The notes under the pieces were generated by a model. The model did no database searches. It saw only the letters and a program-made list of their open reading frames with translations, and was not told the DNA's origin. Positions 18,205 through 26,760 of a stretch of 64,000 nucleotides of DNA are shown piece after piece. Source of the stretch: CAZSHG01 sp964606695 [NCBI: uncultured bacterium]. GTDB lineage: Bacteria; UBP14; UBA6098. Both the position numbers and the translations under genes were made by a program. The stretch spans positions 1 to 64,000 of the forward strand of contig CAZSHG010000002.1 of the NCBI GenBank assembly GCA_964606695.1, in the 5' to 3' direction. The stretch's first letter is position 1. The number at the start of each line of letters is the position of its first letter.

Positions 18205-19572
18205 TTATAAGATGTATTTGGCGAGATCGCTGTCCTCGACTATGTCGTCGAGGGCGCTACTTACAGTCTTTTTGCTAATTTTTATCTTCTTTGCGGTATC
18301 GTATGGAGCCTCGAACATGATGCCTTCTAGAAGCGTGCTCATTATAGTATGAAGTCTCCGCGCGCCGATATTTTCCGTGGTCATGTTTACGCGGTCGGCG
18401 ATTTTTGCTATCTCTTTAACCGCACCTTGGCTAAATTCTAAAGTTACGCCCTCGGTTTCCAGCAATGCCCTATATTGCTTTATCAACGAATTCTCCGGTT
18501 CAAGCAATATCCTCTCGAAATCCGCGCCGGATAGTGAATCCAGTTCCACGCGGATCGGTAGTCTGCCCTGAAGTTCCGGGACCAGGTCGCTGGGGCTACT
18601 GCCGTGGAAAGCCCCCGCCGCGATGAAGAGAATATGGTCAGTGCGCACTATACCGTATTTCGTGGCGACGTTCGTGCCCTCGATAACCGGTAGTAAATCG
18701 CGCTGGACACCCTCGCGAGAAACATCCGGGCCGTGTGCACTCGCGCCCGAAACGATCTTATCTATCTCGTCGATAAAAACGATCCCCGATTCCTCGGCAC
18801 GAGCCAATGCCATATCCACCACTTTTTCATGATCGATCAGTTCCGCGATTTCCTGTTGAAGTAATATCTTACGCGCTTCGCCGATGGTTACTTTTTTAGA
18901 TTTCGTTTTCCTGGGCATGATACCGTCGAACATCTCTGATATATTCAGCCCCATTTCTTCCATACCCATCGGTGAAAAAATTTCTACGGAGGGAGAGAAA
19001 CTCGCCGAGACGTCTATCTGGACTGTCCTGTCTTCCAGATGTCCGGCTTCGAGTTGTTTGCGGAGTTTTTCTCGTATCCTCTCGCTCCTCTTCTCGTCTA
19101 CTTCGACCTCATCTTTGGATCGCTTTGGCCGAACGGGAGTCAACAGATCGAGTAGTTTTTCCTCGATGTTCTTTTCCGCCTGCTTCTCGACCTTCTTCTC
19201 GTGCTCGCTCCTGACCTGATTCATCGAGATATCCACCAGATCTCGAATCATTGATTCGACGTCCCTGCCGACATATCCAACTTCGGTAAATTTACTCGCC
19301 TCGACCTTAACGAAAGGCGCGCCCGCAAGAGCCGCAAGCCTGCGCGAGATTTCCGTCTTGCCCACTCCGGTAGGCCCGATCATCAGGATATTCGCCGGCA
19401 ATATTTCGTCTCGCAACTCCCCCTCGACCATCTGCCTACGCCATCTATTTCTAAGGGCTATAGCTACGCTCTTTTTAGCGTCGTCCTGGCCAACAATATA
19501 GCGGTCGAGTTCCTCGACGATTTCGCCCGGAGTAAGAAGTCCCTTTTTTTTTGAGGTCTTTATAGGAATCAT
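18205..19572 (-). CDS. hslU: ATP-dependent protease ATPase subunit HslU
   Basis: This is the AAA+ unfoldase of the HslUV protease, 455 residues. It has Walker A GPTGVGKT (66-73), pore motif GYVGRD (99-104), an I-domain insertion of charged helices (about 115-215), Walker [10 protein letters not shown] and the C-terminal peptide DLAKYIL that docks into HslV. It overlaps the hslV stop by ATGA and is last in the hslV2-hslV-hslU unit. Confidence 0.97.
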   Translation of the reverse strand: MIPIKTSKKKGLLTPGEIVEELDRYIVGQDDAKKSVAIALRNRWRRQMVEGELRDEILPANILMIGPTGVGKTEISRRLAALAGAPFVKVEASKFTEVGYVGRDVESMIRDLVDISMNQVRSEHEKKVEKQAEKNIEEKLLDLLTPVRPKRSKDEVEVDEKRSERIREKLRKQLEAGHLEDRTVQIDVSASFSPSVEIFSPMGMEEMGLNISEMFDGIMPRKTKSKKVTIGEARKILLQQEIAELIDHEKVVDMALARAEESGIVFIDEIDKIVSGASAHGPDVSREGVQRDLLPVIEGTNVATKYGIVRTDHILFIAAGAFHGSSPSDLVPELQGRLPIRVELDSLSGADFERILLEPENSLIKQYRALLETEGVTLEFSQGAVKEIAKIADRVNMTTENIGARRLHTIMSTLLEGIMFEAPYDTAKKIKISKKTVSSALDDIVEDSDLAKYIL

Positions 19573-20123
19573 AAAGTAATTGCCGAAATATTATTATTCG
19601 TATAAATGCAAATTTCCGACGCTATTTCGAGGCTTCGCCTGACGATTTCATCGGGCTCCTTCGGAGGGTTTTTCGATGTCAATATAGCCCTCGCGGCTGA
19701 TAGAGCATAACCCGCACCAGAGCCAATCGCACAAATTCCATCGTCCGGTTCGACCACGTCGCCCGTTCCGGAAATCACAAAACAATGTTCCTTAGAAACC
19801 ACCGCCAACATAGCTTCCAATCTTCGGAGATACCTGTCCGTGCGCCAGTCCTTGGCCAATTCGACCGCCGCGCGTGGAATATTGCCGTGATGCTCCGATA
19901 GCTTCTCCTCGAACCTCTGGAGTAACGCCATGCCGTCCGCGGCACCGCCCGCAAATCCGACCAGGACTTCATATTCATCGAACTTCCGTATCTTCTTAGC
20001 TCCGGCTTTGAAAACCATCTCGTTAAGTGTAACCTGACCGTCTCCGGCAAGGGCGGCCTTGCCGTTCAATTTCATTCCGATTATTGTTGTGCCGTGAATA
20101 GCAGGATAGTCTTTTGATTTCAT
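19569..20123 (-). CDS. hslV: ATP-dependent protease peptidase subunit HslV
   Basis: This N-terminal-nucleophile threonine protease has 184 residues. An 11-residue propeptide ends in HG, leaving Thr12 as the mature Thr1. The family active-site elements are present: AGDGQVT (mature Asp17), KKIRKF (mature Lys33) and IGSGAGYA (the Ser near mature 124). It is therefore likely active. It sits 1 bp after an HslV-like paralogue and overlaps hslU by 4 bp. Confidence 0.96.
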   Translation of the reverse strand: MKSKDYPAIHGTTIIGMKLNGKAALAGDGQVTLNEMVFKAGAKKIRKFDEYEVLVGFAGGAADGMALLQRFEEKLSEHHGNIPRAAVELAKDWRTDRYLRRLEAMLAVVSKEHCFVISGTGDVVEPDDGICAIGSGAGYALSAARAILTSKNPPKEPDEIVRRSLEIASEICIYTNNNISAITL

Positions 20124-20124
20124 A

Positions 20125-20664
20125 TCAATTTAGCGAAATTATCTTCGCGCTCGAATTTACAAGAACACACACCCCGGCGGCAACAGTGAAAGCCTTCTTA
20201 ACGATTTCCTCTACTGATTGATTTATCTCTGGTTGGGCTAAAATCGCTCTTATAGCCGCGAGAGCGTATTCTTCACCAGGCCCTATCGCGACTATGCCGG
20301 GCCTAATTCTATCGACTTTACCGGGAGTAATCAAATAAGCCATGTTAGAACCAAGCGCAACCAGTTTCCCCGGCATTTCAGATAAAACCTCGTCCGACTG
20401 CCAGTCCCGTGAAATCTCAATGCACGTTTCATCGAAATCTTCGCACGTGTCGAGCCTGGATACCAGTTTATTGACAATGGGCGTTCCCTTATTTTCTCCG
20501 GTAAAACCAATAAGGGCGTTCGAGCAACTTTCCACCAAACCTATTTCGTCCCCTTCTCTTTTTGTAGAGTCGAAATCCGTTCCAATCGCGGCAGACCCAG
20601 AATAAACAAGACCTATAATTGTCGTTCCCGCTTTCTTGTCGCCCTTATTCTTCGTCCAAAACAT
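20125..20664 (-). CDS. Divergent HslV-like paralogue, probably catalytically degenerate
   Basis: The start is set at ATG 20664 because GGAGGA lies 6 bp upstream; the longer open frame to 20772 has no support and covers the promoter. The product has 179 residues. It aligns with HslV along its length: KAGTTIIG at the processing site (Thr14 as Thr1), a conserved Asp30 (mature 17), and AIGPGEEYALAAIRAIL near the C-terminus. The KK of Lys33 is lost in a region shortened by about five residues. The active-site Ser is replaced by Pro (GPG for GSG). It may form mixed rings with HslV, regulate it or be vestigial. It is the first gene of the hslV2-hslV-hslU unit. Confidence 0.88.
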   Translation of the reverse strand: MFWTKNKGDKKAGTTIIGLVYSGSAAIGTDFDSTKREGDEIGLVESCSNALIGFTGENKGTPIVNKLVSRLDTCEDFDETCIEISRDWQSDEVLSEMPGKLVALGSNMAYLITPGKVDRIRPGIVAIGPGEEYALAAIRAILAQPEINQSVEEIVKKAFTVAAGVCVLVNSSAKIISLN

Positions 20665-20717
20665 ATCTTCCTCCGTTTGGAACGCTTTGGTTTTTTTGCT
20701 CGAACGTAAAGCCTTTG

Positions 20718-20746
20718 AATATATTGATATTAATGTTAGAATGCAA
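20718..20746 (-). promoter_or_regulatory. Promoter of the hslV2-hslV-hslU unit
   Basis: On the minus strand, TTGCAT (20746-20741), exactly 17 bp, then TATATT (20723-20718). It lies in the 195-bp gap after xerC and 54 bp before the chosen hslV2 start, which supports that start. I saw no heat-shock-type element. Confidence 0.65.
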
Positions 20747-20859
20747 GTTTTATCGCCATTTTTTTTCTGCAATGCCGCCGTTAAGGTATCTCTTATCTCA
20801 AACGTTTATTGCTCTTCGTTGCGGATAGTTTTACGATTAAAAATAAGGGGCAATTCTAT

Positions 20860-21786
20860 TTAATCATCTTTGGAATCGCCGCGTGGATGAGCTTTATTGT
20901 ATGCCTTTTTAAGATGTTCTATCGATGTATGCGTGTAAATCTGGGTCGTCGATAGGGACTCGTGCCCCAATAATTCTTTCACCGCAAGAAGATCCGCGCC
21001 TTTTTCCAGCAGATGAGTAGCGAAAGTATGCCTGAGAACGTGCGGCGAAGCTTTGCCGTCGGTAACCTGTTTCAGATATTTATTGACTATAACGTATAAA
21101 TCCCCCCGGGCTAACGGTTTCCCTTCTTTACTTACCCAATATTCGCCCGGATCTATATTCCCGATCAAGTTCGGTCTGATACGGTTATATTCTCGAACGG
21201 CTTCCAGGGCCGCGTTACCTACGAAAACGATTCTTTCCTTATTCCCTTTCCCGAAGACCTTTATCTCGCCCGTGCTCTTATCCAGTTTCAAGGGATCGAA
21301 TTCGAGAAGTTCCGAAACTCGCATCCCGGTCGCGTAAAGCAGTTCCAGAATAGCCCTATCCCTAATTCCCAGGTCGGTCGAAGTATCTGGAAGTTCGATA
21401 GCTTGTTTGGCCTGCGCGAAATCGAGAAAAGAGGGTAATTTCTTTTCGGCCTTAGGAAGGATGAGTATCCGCGCGGGATTTGTTTCTACTATGCCTCGAT
21501 TATACATGAATTTGAAGAGACTGCGGACGGCGCTTATTTTTCGGTGAATACTTCGCGCCGAATACCCGCCTTTACGCAATCCCGCGAGAAATCCGCGCAG
21601 GTCGATTACCTCGATACGTTCGGGGTTTTCCCCGCCTTCGGGGAATTGTTCCCGGATATATTCGGAAAATTGGGTTAAATCAACGCGATATGAATTTATC
21701 GTATGAGGTGAATAGTGTTTGTCTTTTTCGAGATATAGCAAAAACTCGCCAATTAAATCCTGCAAGGAGTTTCTCGATGAATCCAT
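20860..21786 (-). CDS. xerC: Tyrosine recombinase XerC/XerD
   Basis: This 308-residue site-specific recombinase resolves chromosome dimers at dif. It has an N-terminal SAM-like core-binding domain (about 8-100). The catalytic domain carries Arg156 (TGMRVSEL), Lys180, His249 and Arg252 (HVLRHTFA), His275 (LLGHESL) and nucleophile Tyr284 (TQIYTH), so all catalytic residues are present. The position between topA and hslV is the classic topA-xerC-hslV-hslU order, which favours XerC over XerD. Confidence 0.92.
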   Translation of the reverse strand: MDSSRNSLQDLIGEFLLYLEKDKHYSPHTINSYRVDLTQFSEYIREQFPEGGENPERIEVIDLRGFLAGLRKGGYSARSIHRKISAVRSLFKFMYNRGIVETNPARILILPKAEKKLPSFLDFAQAKQAIELPDTSTDLGIRDRAILELLYATGMRVSELLEFDPLKLDKSTGEIKVFGKGNKERIVFVGNAALEAVREYNRIRPNLIGNIDPGEYWVSKEGKPLARGDLYVIVNKYLKQVTDGKASPHVLRHTFATHLLEKGADLLAVKELLGHESLSTTQIYTHTSIEHLKKAYNKAHPRGDSKDD

Positions 21787-21795
21787 AGGAAAACC

Positions 21796-24006
21796 TTACA
21801 CTTCCACAGCTTCCTTATATTTGCAGGCTATGCAGAATTTATTAGTCCCGCTTTTCCTGACGCGAAGGAACATCGTTTCACATCCGCACGACGGGCAGGG
21901 TCCTTCGATAGGGGGATCCCAGCTGGCGAAATCGCAATCCGGGTAGTTACTGCATCCATAAAACACCTTCCCGCGGCGTGTATAACGTTCCTGGACATGT
22001 CCATGACACCCTTTATTTGGGCAAGTGAAACCGGTATCGTAAGGTTCGGTATATCGGCATTCGGGATAGCCGCTACAGGCAGTGAAACGCCTTCCGCGCC
22101 TATCGTGCTTGACTATCAATTGCTTCCTGCATTCCGGACATTTTTTATCAACAACCTCCTGTTCGACCGGATTGCCTTCCTCGTCGATGGGTTTGGTATT
22201 CTTGCATTCGGGAAAATTAGTGCAGGCGAGGAAACGTCCGTGCCGTCCCCACTTGATGATCATGGGAGAACCGCATTTCTCACAAACGTGCTCGGTCTCT
22301 TCCTCCAATTCCCGCTTTATTTTGCCGCGGTTCTCGTTGGCTTTCTCGAGCAACGGTTCGAAATCCTTGTAAAAATCCGAAACAACCTCCACCCAGTTAA
22401 GGTCTCCCTCCTCGACTTTATCGAGCTTTTCCTCCATATCCGCCGTAAAACTAACCTCGAACAAACCCGGGAAAAGTTTGATAAGCAACATAAAAACTTC
22501 CATCCCCAGTGGTGTTGGTGCCAGGCTTTTCTTTATCCTGGAAATATATTTCCTGGCCAGTAAGGTCTTGATAATCTGAGCGTAAGTAGATGGCCGTCCT
22601 ACGCCGTTTTGCTCGAGTTCGCGGACTATCGTTCCCTCGCTAAATATCGGGGGCGGTTTCGTGAAATGTTGCGTGGATTCGAGTCCGAGAAGCTCGCACA
22701 AATCGCCTTCGTTTAGTTTGGGAAGTTTCACCAATTCCTCGTCGTCGTTGTTTTTATCGGGATACACCTTAAGGAAACCTTCGAAAACCAGCGCTCTTTC
22801 GGTTGCAATCAGTTCATAATCTCCCGCACCGATTGAAACTTTAGTCTGGTTATAGCTTGCCGGGGACATCATACTGGCAACAAATCTCATCCAGATGAGT
22901 TCGTAGAGTTTATATTGGTCTTTCGATAAATATCCTTTGATCGATTCGGGCGTATGGAAAACGTCGGTGGGACGAATCGCTTCGTGCGCATCCTGGCTCG
23001 CTTTCCCGGCCTTATATCCGCGGACTTTAAGGTATTTTTTGCCATATTCTTTAGTGATAAAGGAAGCTACCGCTTTTGTGGCTTCGTCCGCAATTCTCAC
23101 CGAGTCGGTTCTCATATAGGTAATTAATCCGCTTGGCCCTTCGTCTCCCAATTCGACACCCTCGTAGAGTTGCTGGGCGATTCTCATCGTCCTGCTGGCG
23201 GAAAAACCCAGGCTCCTCGCCGCAATCAATTGGAGTGAACTCGTAATGAAGGGGGGATACGGATTCTTGTTGATCTTTTTCGTCTCGATAGAATCGACTT
23301 TGAAATCGCATTCCCGGAGCGTTTTCTCGTGTGTTTTTGCTTCCTCTTCGTCGGCTATTTCGAGGTTTTCTCCCTTATATTTCGATGCCTTCGCTTTGAA
23401 TGTAGCGTGCTCATGATCCAGTTCGGCGTGGATATGCCAGTATTCCTGCGGTGTAAACGCTTCGATTTCGTTCTCACGTTCGCATATTAAACGCAATGCC
23501 ACGCTCTGGACGCGCCCCGCCGAAAGCCCTTTATAAAGAGTTTTCCACAGCAAGGGGGAAACTTTGTATCCCACAAGTCTATCCAGAACTCTTCTCGCTT
23601 GCTGGGCGTCAACTTTGCGCATATCGATCTCGTCGGGGTGACTAATTCCTTCGAGAACCGCGCTCTTAGTAATCTCATTGAAACGAACTCTCCCTACTCT
23701 CTTACCGTTCCCTATCAGTTGTGAAATATGCCATGCGATCGCTTCCCCTTCGCGGTCGGGATCGGAGGCAAGCAGAATTTCGGAACTGTTTTTAGCGGCC
23801 TTTTTGAGAACCTGTATCACCTTACTCTTACCCCGTATAGGTTCGTATTGGGGCAGGAATCCCCTGTCGATATCCACTGCCAGCCTATCCGGCGGAAGGT
23901 CCATCACATGTCCCCCGCTGGCCAATACATCGTAATCCGAACCGAGGAATTTTTTCAAAGTCTTCGATTTAGTTGGCGATTCAACAATAACGATCTTTTT
24001 GGACAT
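21796..24006 (-). CDS. topA: DNA topoisomerase I
   Basis: This type IA topoisomerase relaxes negative supercoils; it has 736 residues. It opens with a Toprim domain (IVESPTKSKT, later DPDREGEAIAWH). The active Tyr297 lies in ITYMRTDS. The C-terminus (about 575-736) has several four-cysteine zinc-binding modules such as CEKCGSPM and CPECRKQL. It lies 9 bp from xerC and is probably cotranscribed with it. Confidence 0.97.
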   Translation of the reverse strand: MSKKIVIVESPTKSKTLKKFLGSDYDVLASGGHVMDLPPDRLAVDIDRGFLPQYEPIRGKSKVIQVLKKAAKNSSEILLASDPDREGEAIAWHISQLIGNGKRVGRVRFNEITKSAVLEGISHPDEIDMRKVDAQQARRVLDRLVGYKVSPLLWKTLYKGLSAGRVQSVALRLICERENEIEAFTPQEYWHIHAELDHEHATFKAKASKYKGENLEIADEEEAKTHEKTLRECDFKVDSIETKKINKNPYPPFITSSLQLIAARSLGFSASRTMRIAQQLYEGVELGDEGPSGLITYMRTDSVRIADEATKAVASFITKEYGKKYLKVRGYKAGKASQDAHEAIRPTDVFHTPESIKGYLSKDQYKLYELIWMRFVASMMSPASYNQTKVSIGAGDYELIATERALVFEGFLKVYPDKNNDDEELVKLPKLNEGDLCELLGLESTQHFTKPPPIFSEGTIVRELEQNGVGRPSTYAQIIKTLLARKYISRIKKSLAPTPLGMEVFMLLIKLFPGLFEVSFTADMEEKLDKVEEGDLNWVEVVSDFYKDFEPLLEKANENRGKIKRELEEETEHVCEKCGSPMIIKWGRHGRFLACTNFPECKNTKPIDEEGNPVEQEVVDKKCPECRKQLIVKHDRRGRRFTACSGYPECRYTEPYDTGFTCPNKGCHGHVQERYTRRGKVFYGCSNYPDCDFASWDPPIEGPCPSCGCETMFLRVRKSGTNKFCIACKYKEAVEV

Positions 24007-24055
24007 ATTGTAATCCGTTTCTATAGTCTTATCTTTAGATTATTTCCCAAATGCG

Positions 24056-24325
24056 TTAAATGGTTTTCTTCATTCCTCGTTTGAAAGACTCTTCTTTCTC
24101 GACCTGCCGTTTCTTCCTGAATTCGTATTCCAGGTTGCCGCCGAGTATCTCTTTCATCGCGACGGTGGTGGGTTTTTCCTTCTCGATTAATCTAATTTCG
24201 TGTTTCTTCTCGAGCGCGATCCTCATGTCGTTTATCTCCCGCGCGCGCCGGGCGGTAAGAAGGACCATCTCGTATTTGGACAATCCCTCGATTTTAACGT
24301 CGAATAGAAACTTTTCGTCAACCAT
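24056..24325 (-). CDS. rpoZ: RNA polymerase omega subunit
   Basis: This 89-residue protein starts at ATG 24325, which has a GGAGAA ribosome site 5 bp upstream; the longer frame to 24397 overlaps gmk and is rejected. The core helix GLSKYEMVLLTARRAREIN and the following KKHEIRLIEKEKPTTVAMKEI match omega. It directly follows gmk, the usual order. Confidence 0.88.
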   Translation of the reverse strand: MVDEKFLFDVKIEGLSKYEMVLLTARRAREINDMRIALEKKHEIRLIEKEKPTTVAMKEILGGNLEYEFRKKRQVEKEESFKRGMKKTI

Positions 24326-24351
24326 ATCTTCTCCTTCTAATAGGTATTTTT

Positions 24352-24966
24352 CTAATCCGGCCAGATATCGCCCTTGAATCGTTTGATTGCAAGGCATTCG
24401 GCCCGTGCTATCGAATAAACATCCTCGATTGCTTCTTCGAGAACATCGTTTATAACGAGATAATCGTATTCATTAATGCGCGATATTTCTTCGCAAGCGT
24501 TTTTCAATCTCAATCTTATATCGTCTTCGGTATTAACTCCGCGAGAACGGATTCTTCGCTCCGTCTCCTTTGCCGACGGTGCGGAAATAAATACGAGAAC
24601 CACGTCGTCGGGATAAGCCTCTTTCAATTGAGCGGCTCCCTGGACGTCGATCTCGAAGATCATGATTTTGCCTTCGTCCAGAGCTTCGTCAACGTATTTT
24701 CGCGGCGTGCCGTATTTATTGCCGTGCACCACCGCCCATTCCGCAAGAGCGTCATTCTCGATCATCCCATTGAATTCGCCCTCGGTGATAAACATGTAAT
24801 GAACTCCATCGATTTCGCCCTCTCTTGGCGGACGAGTCGTGGCCGAAACGGAAAAAGCGAAGGGATCTCCTTTTTCCAATAAAGCCCTGTATATCGTGCT
24901 TTTACCTCCGCCCGAAGTGCTTGACAAAACAAGCAGTAATCCTTTTCGGTTCTTCTCATTCAACAT
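24352..24966 (-). CDS. gmk: Guanylate kinase
   Basis: This enzyme phosphorylates GMP to GDP with ATP. The 204-residue protein has a P-loop TSGGGKST (17-24), the GMP-binding ATTRPPREGE and YGTPRKYVD segments, EIDVQGA and the lid region RRIRSRG. It overlaps yicC by 11 bp. Confidence 0.96.
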   Translation of the reverse strand: MLNEKNRKGLLLVLSSTSGGGKSTIYRALLEKGDPFAFSVSATTRPPREGEIDGVHYMFITEGEFNGMIENDALAEWAVVHGNKYGTPRKYVDEALDEGKIMIFEIDVQGAAQLKEAYPDDVVLVFISAPSAKETERRIRSRGVNTEDDIRLRLKNACEEISRINEYDYLVINDVLEEAIEDVYSIARAECLAIKRFKGDIWPD

Positions 24967-25831
24967 TATGAATTTGTTCCCTGATTCTTTCCAATTGCTC
25001 TTTTATTGAGATAACCAGGTTGGATGTCTCCGCAGTGTCGCCTTTTGCGCCGATGGTGTCTATTTCGCGATTGCTCTCCTGCAGGATAAATCTCAACTTG
25101 CTTCCCACCGGTTCCTTTTCACCCAGAACGTCCCTGAATTGCTTGATATGGCTTTCCAGGCGTATAATCTCCTCGGTCGGATCCGATTTTTGAGCGAGAT
25201 ATGCGGCCTCCTGCAATAACCTATCTTCATCGACCGACCCCTGATTCTCCAATAAGCAGGAAATCCTGTCCCGGAGTTTGTCCAGATAATATTCCCTGCT
25301 CATCTCCTTCCGGGTCGATAACTCATCTATCCAATTCCCAATCGAGTCCAGACGTTCTCTAATATCTATTTCGATAGCCTTTCCCTCGACAGCTCTCATT
25401 CCCATAAGCGAATCGATTGCCCCGTTAACCGCTTCCTCCACCTGACGAGAAATCTGCTGGATGATCCCTTCGCGAGGCGAAGAAACAAGCACGTCTGGAA
25501 GGCTGAGGATATCCACGATACTTATCTTCCGGGAAAAGGCATCTAAGGAAGCGAGGGCATTCATATAGCTATCGAGCAAAGGTTCGTCGAACGATATGTC
25601 ATAGACGTCCGTTTTTGTCGCGTAACTTATATTGATGTTCAGATAAACCTTTCCGCGAGACAACTTGGTCGCGACGATTTCATTAGCGCGATGTTCGAGG
25701 TTGTTTAAGATATCGGGTAGTTTCACACTAATTTCCAGAAACCGGCTATTAACACTCTTTGCCGTAGCGGTAATAGTTATTCCGCCCGATTCTGAAAATC
25801 CCTCCCCAAATCCTGTCATACTATTTACCAT
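24956..25831 (-). CDS. yicC: YicC-family endoribonuclease-like protein
   Basis: The 291-residue protein opens with MVNSMTGFGEG and has the conserved segment KSVNSRFLEISVKLP. The C-terminal block contains GSKLRFILQESNREIDTIGAK, which is diagnostic of YicC/YloC. Members have been described as endoribonucleases acting on RNA. The start has a GAGG site 6 bp upstream and a consensus promoter behind it. It heads the yicC-gmk-rpoZ block. Confidence 0.93.
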   Translation of the reverse strand: MVNSMTGFGEGFSESGGITITATAKSVNSRFLEISVKLPDILNNLEHRANEIVATKLSRGKVYLNINISYATKTDVYDISFDEPLLDSYMNALASLDAFSRKISIVDILSLPDVLVSSPREGIIQQISRQVEEAVNGAIDSLMGMRAVEGKAIEIDIRERLDSIGNWIDELSTRKEMSREYYLDKLRDRISCLLENQGSVDEDRLLQEAAYLAQKSDPTEEIIRLESHIKQFRDVLGEKEPVGSKLRFILQESNREIDTIGAKGDTAETSNLVISIKEQLERIREQIHNVE

Positions 25832-25857
25832 ATTCGCCTCACGAAATTAAAGTTACT

Positions 25858-25886
25858 ATAATAAAGAAATAGGAAGGCGGTGTCAA
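25858..25886 (-). promoter_or_regulatory. Consensus sigma-70 promoter of yicC-gmk-rpoZ
   Basis: On the minus strand, TTGACA (25886-25881), 17 bp, then TATTAT (25863-25858). This is a consensus -35 box with a near-consensus -10 box, about 27 bp before the yicC start. Confidence 0.8.
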
Positions 25887-25931
25887 ATGCAATTTTGATT
25901 TTACTTTATAGTGGTATAACAGCCGGGATAT

Positions 25932-26717
25932 TTACATCCCGATATCTATATCTGCTGACAGAGGCCAGAATCCCGGGAACGGCTCTCCCGGTATATCTAC
26001 AGGTATTTCTCCGGCGAACTCGAATTCGCATCCAGATTTGAACCTCAGCGCGCGAATTTCGACACCAGATTTCTGCGCCTTTACCAGAGCGTCTGTAAAA
26101 TCGCCGTCCCGTTCCGTAAAGGGCGAAAAACCGACGGCGTCTTGTCTGGTTACGACAAAGGCGATGCAGGCACCGTTGCCGGTTCGCTTCGTATCTATAA
26201 GTTCACGGATATGTTTGGTTCCGCGGATAGTCCTGGCGTCGGGGAATCGTGCGATCCCGGTTCTATCCACGAGGTTGACGGATTTGGTCTCGATATAAAT
26301 CTCCTCTGTATCGGTTACCGCAAGTATATCGAATCTGCCGGATTGAAATCCCGGTTCAAAACGAATTTCTTTGACCGAATCGAAACCGGGCAAATAGCCC
26401 GAATCGATAGCCCAGGACATCAACTTCGGAGGTATTCTGCTGTCGAGATTAACCCAGATCGGCTTCCGCGAAGGATAAGACTCCGTTTCGATGAGAAGGA
26501 GATCGTATTGTGTCTTACCGCTATCGCGCCTTTTCTCGAGGACAACACGGCCGCCCTCGACCAACAGCTCCTCCAGTCGTCCGGTATTCGGCAGATACGC
26601 TTTGATTCTATATCCGTCCAGATCGACGAGACAGACGAACCTGTTCTCCCTGCGCAAAAAAATCCCGAAATCGGGCTTCCCGACAATGGCCAGCGAGTTA
26701 TTTCGATTACCTTTCAT
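25932..26717 (-). CDS. sfsA: SfsA-family protein
   Basis: The 261-residue protein has the SfsA signature set: RENRFVCLV, AYLPNTGRLEELL, the acidic catalytic-like GRFDILAV...EIYIETKSV block, and FPDARTIRGTKHIRELI. SfsA has a restriction-nuclease-like fold and was named for sugar fermentation stimulation; its real role is unclear. It lies 43 bp after the histidine kinase gene. The ribosome site is weak. Confidence 0.9.
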   Translation of the reverse strand: MKGNRNNSLAIVGKPDFGIFLRRENRFVCLVDLDGYRIKAYLPNTGRLEELLVEGGRVVLEKRRDSGKTQYDLLLIETESYPSRKPIWVNLDSRIPPKLMSWAIDSGYLPGFDSVKEIRFEPGFQSGRFDILAVTDTEEIYIETKSVNLVDRTGIARFPDARTIRGTKHIRELIDTKRTGNGACIAFVVTRQDAVGFSPFTERDGDFTDALVKAQKSGVEIRALRFKSGCEFEFAGEIPVDIPGEPFPGFWPLSADIDIGM

Positions 26718-26760
26718 ATAAAAAACGACCTACTGCTTTCGGCCAGAACGCAGGGAATTT

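Noticed and set aside
20665-20772. N-terminal extension of the HslV-like paralogue
   Set aside because: It covers the promoter and lacks a ribosome site. ATG 20664 has GGAGGA and gives a normal short propeptide.
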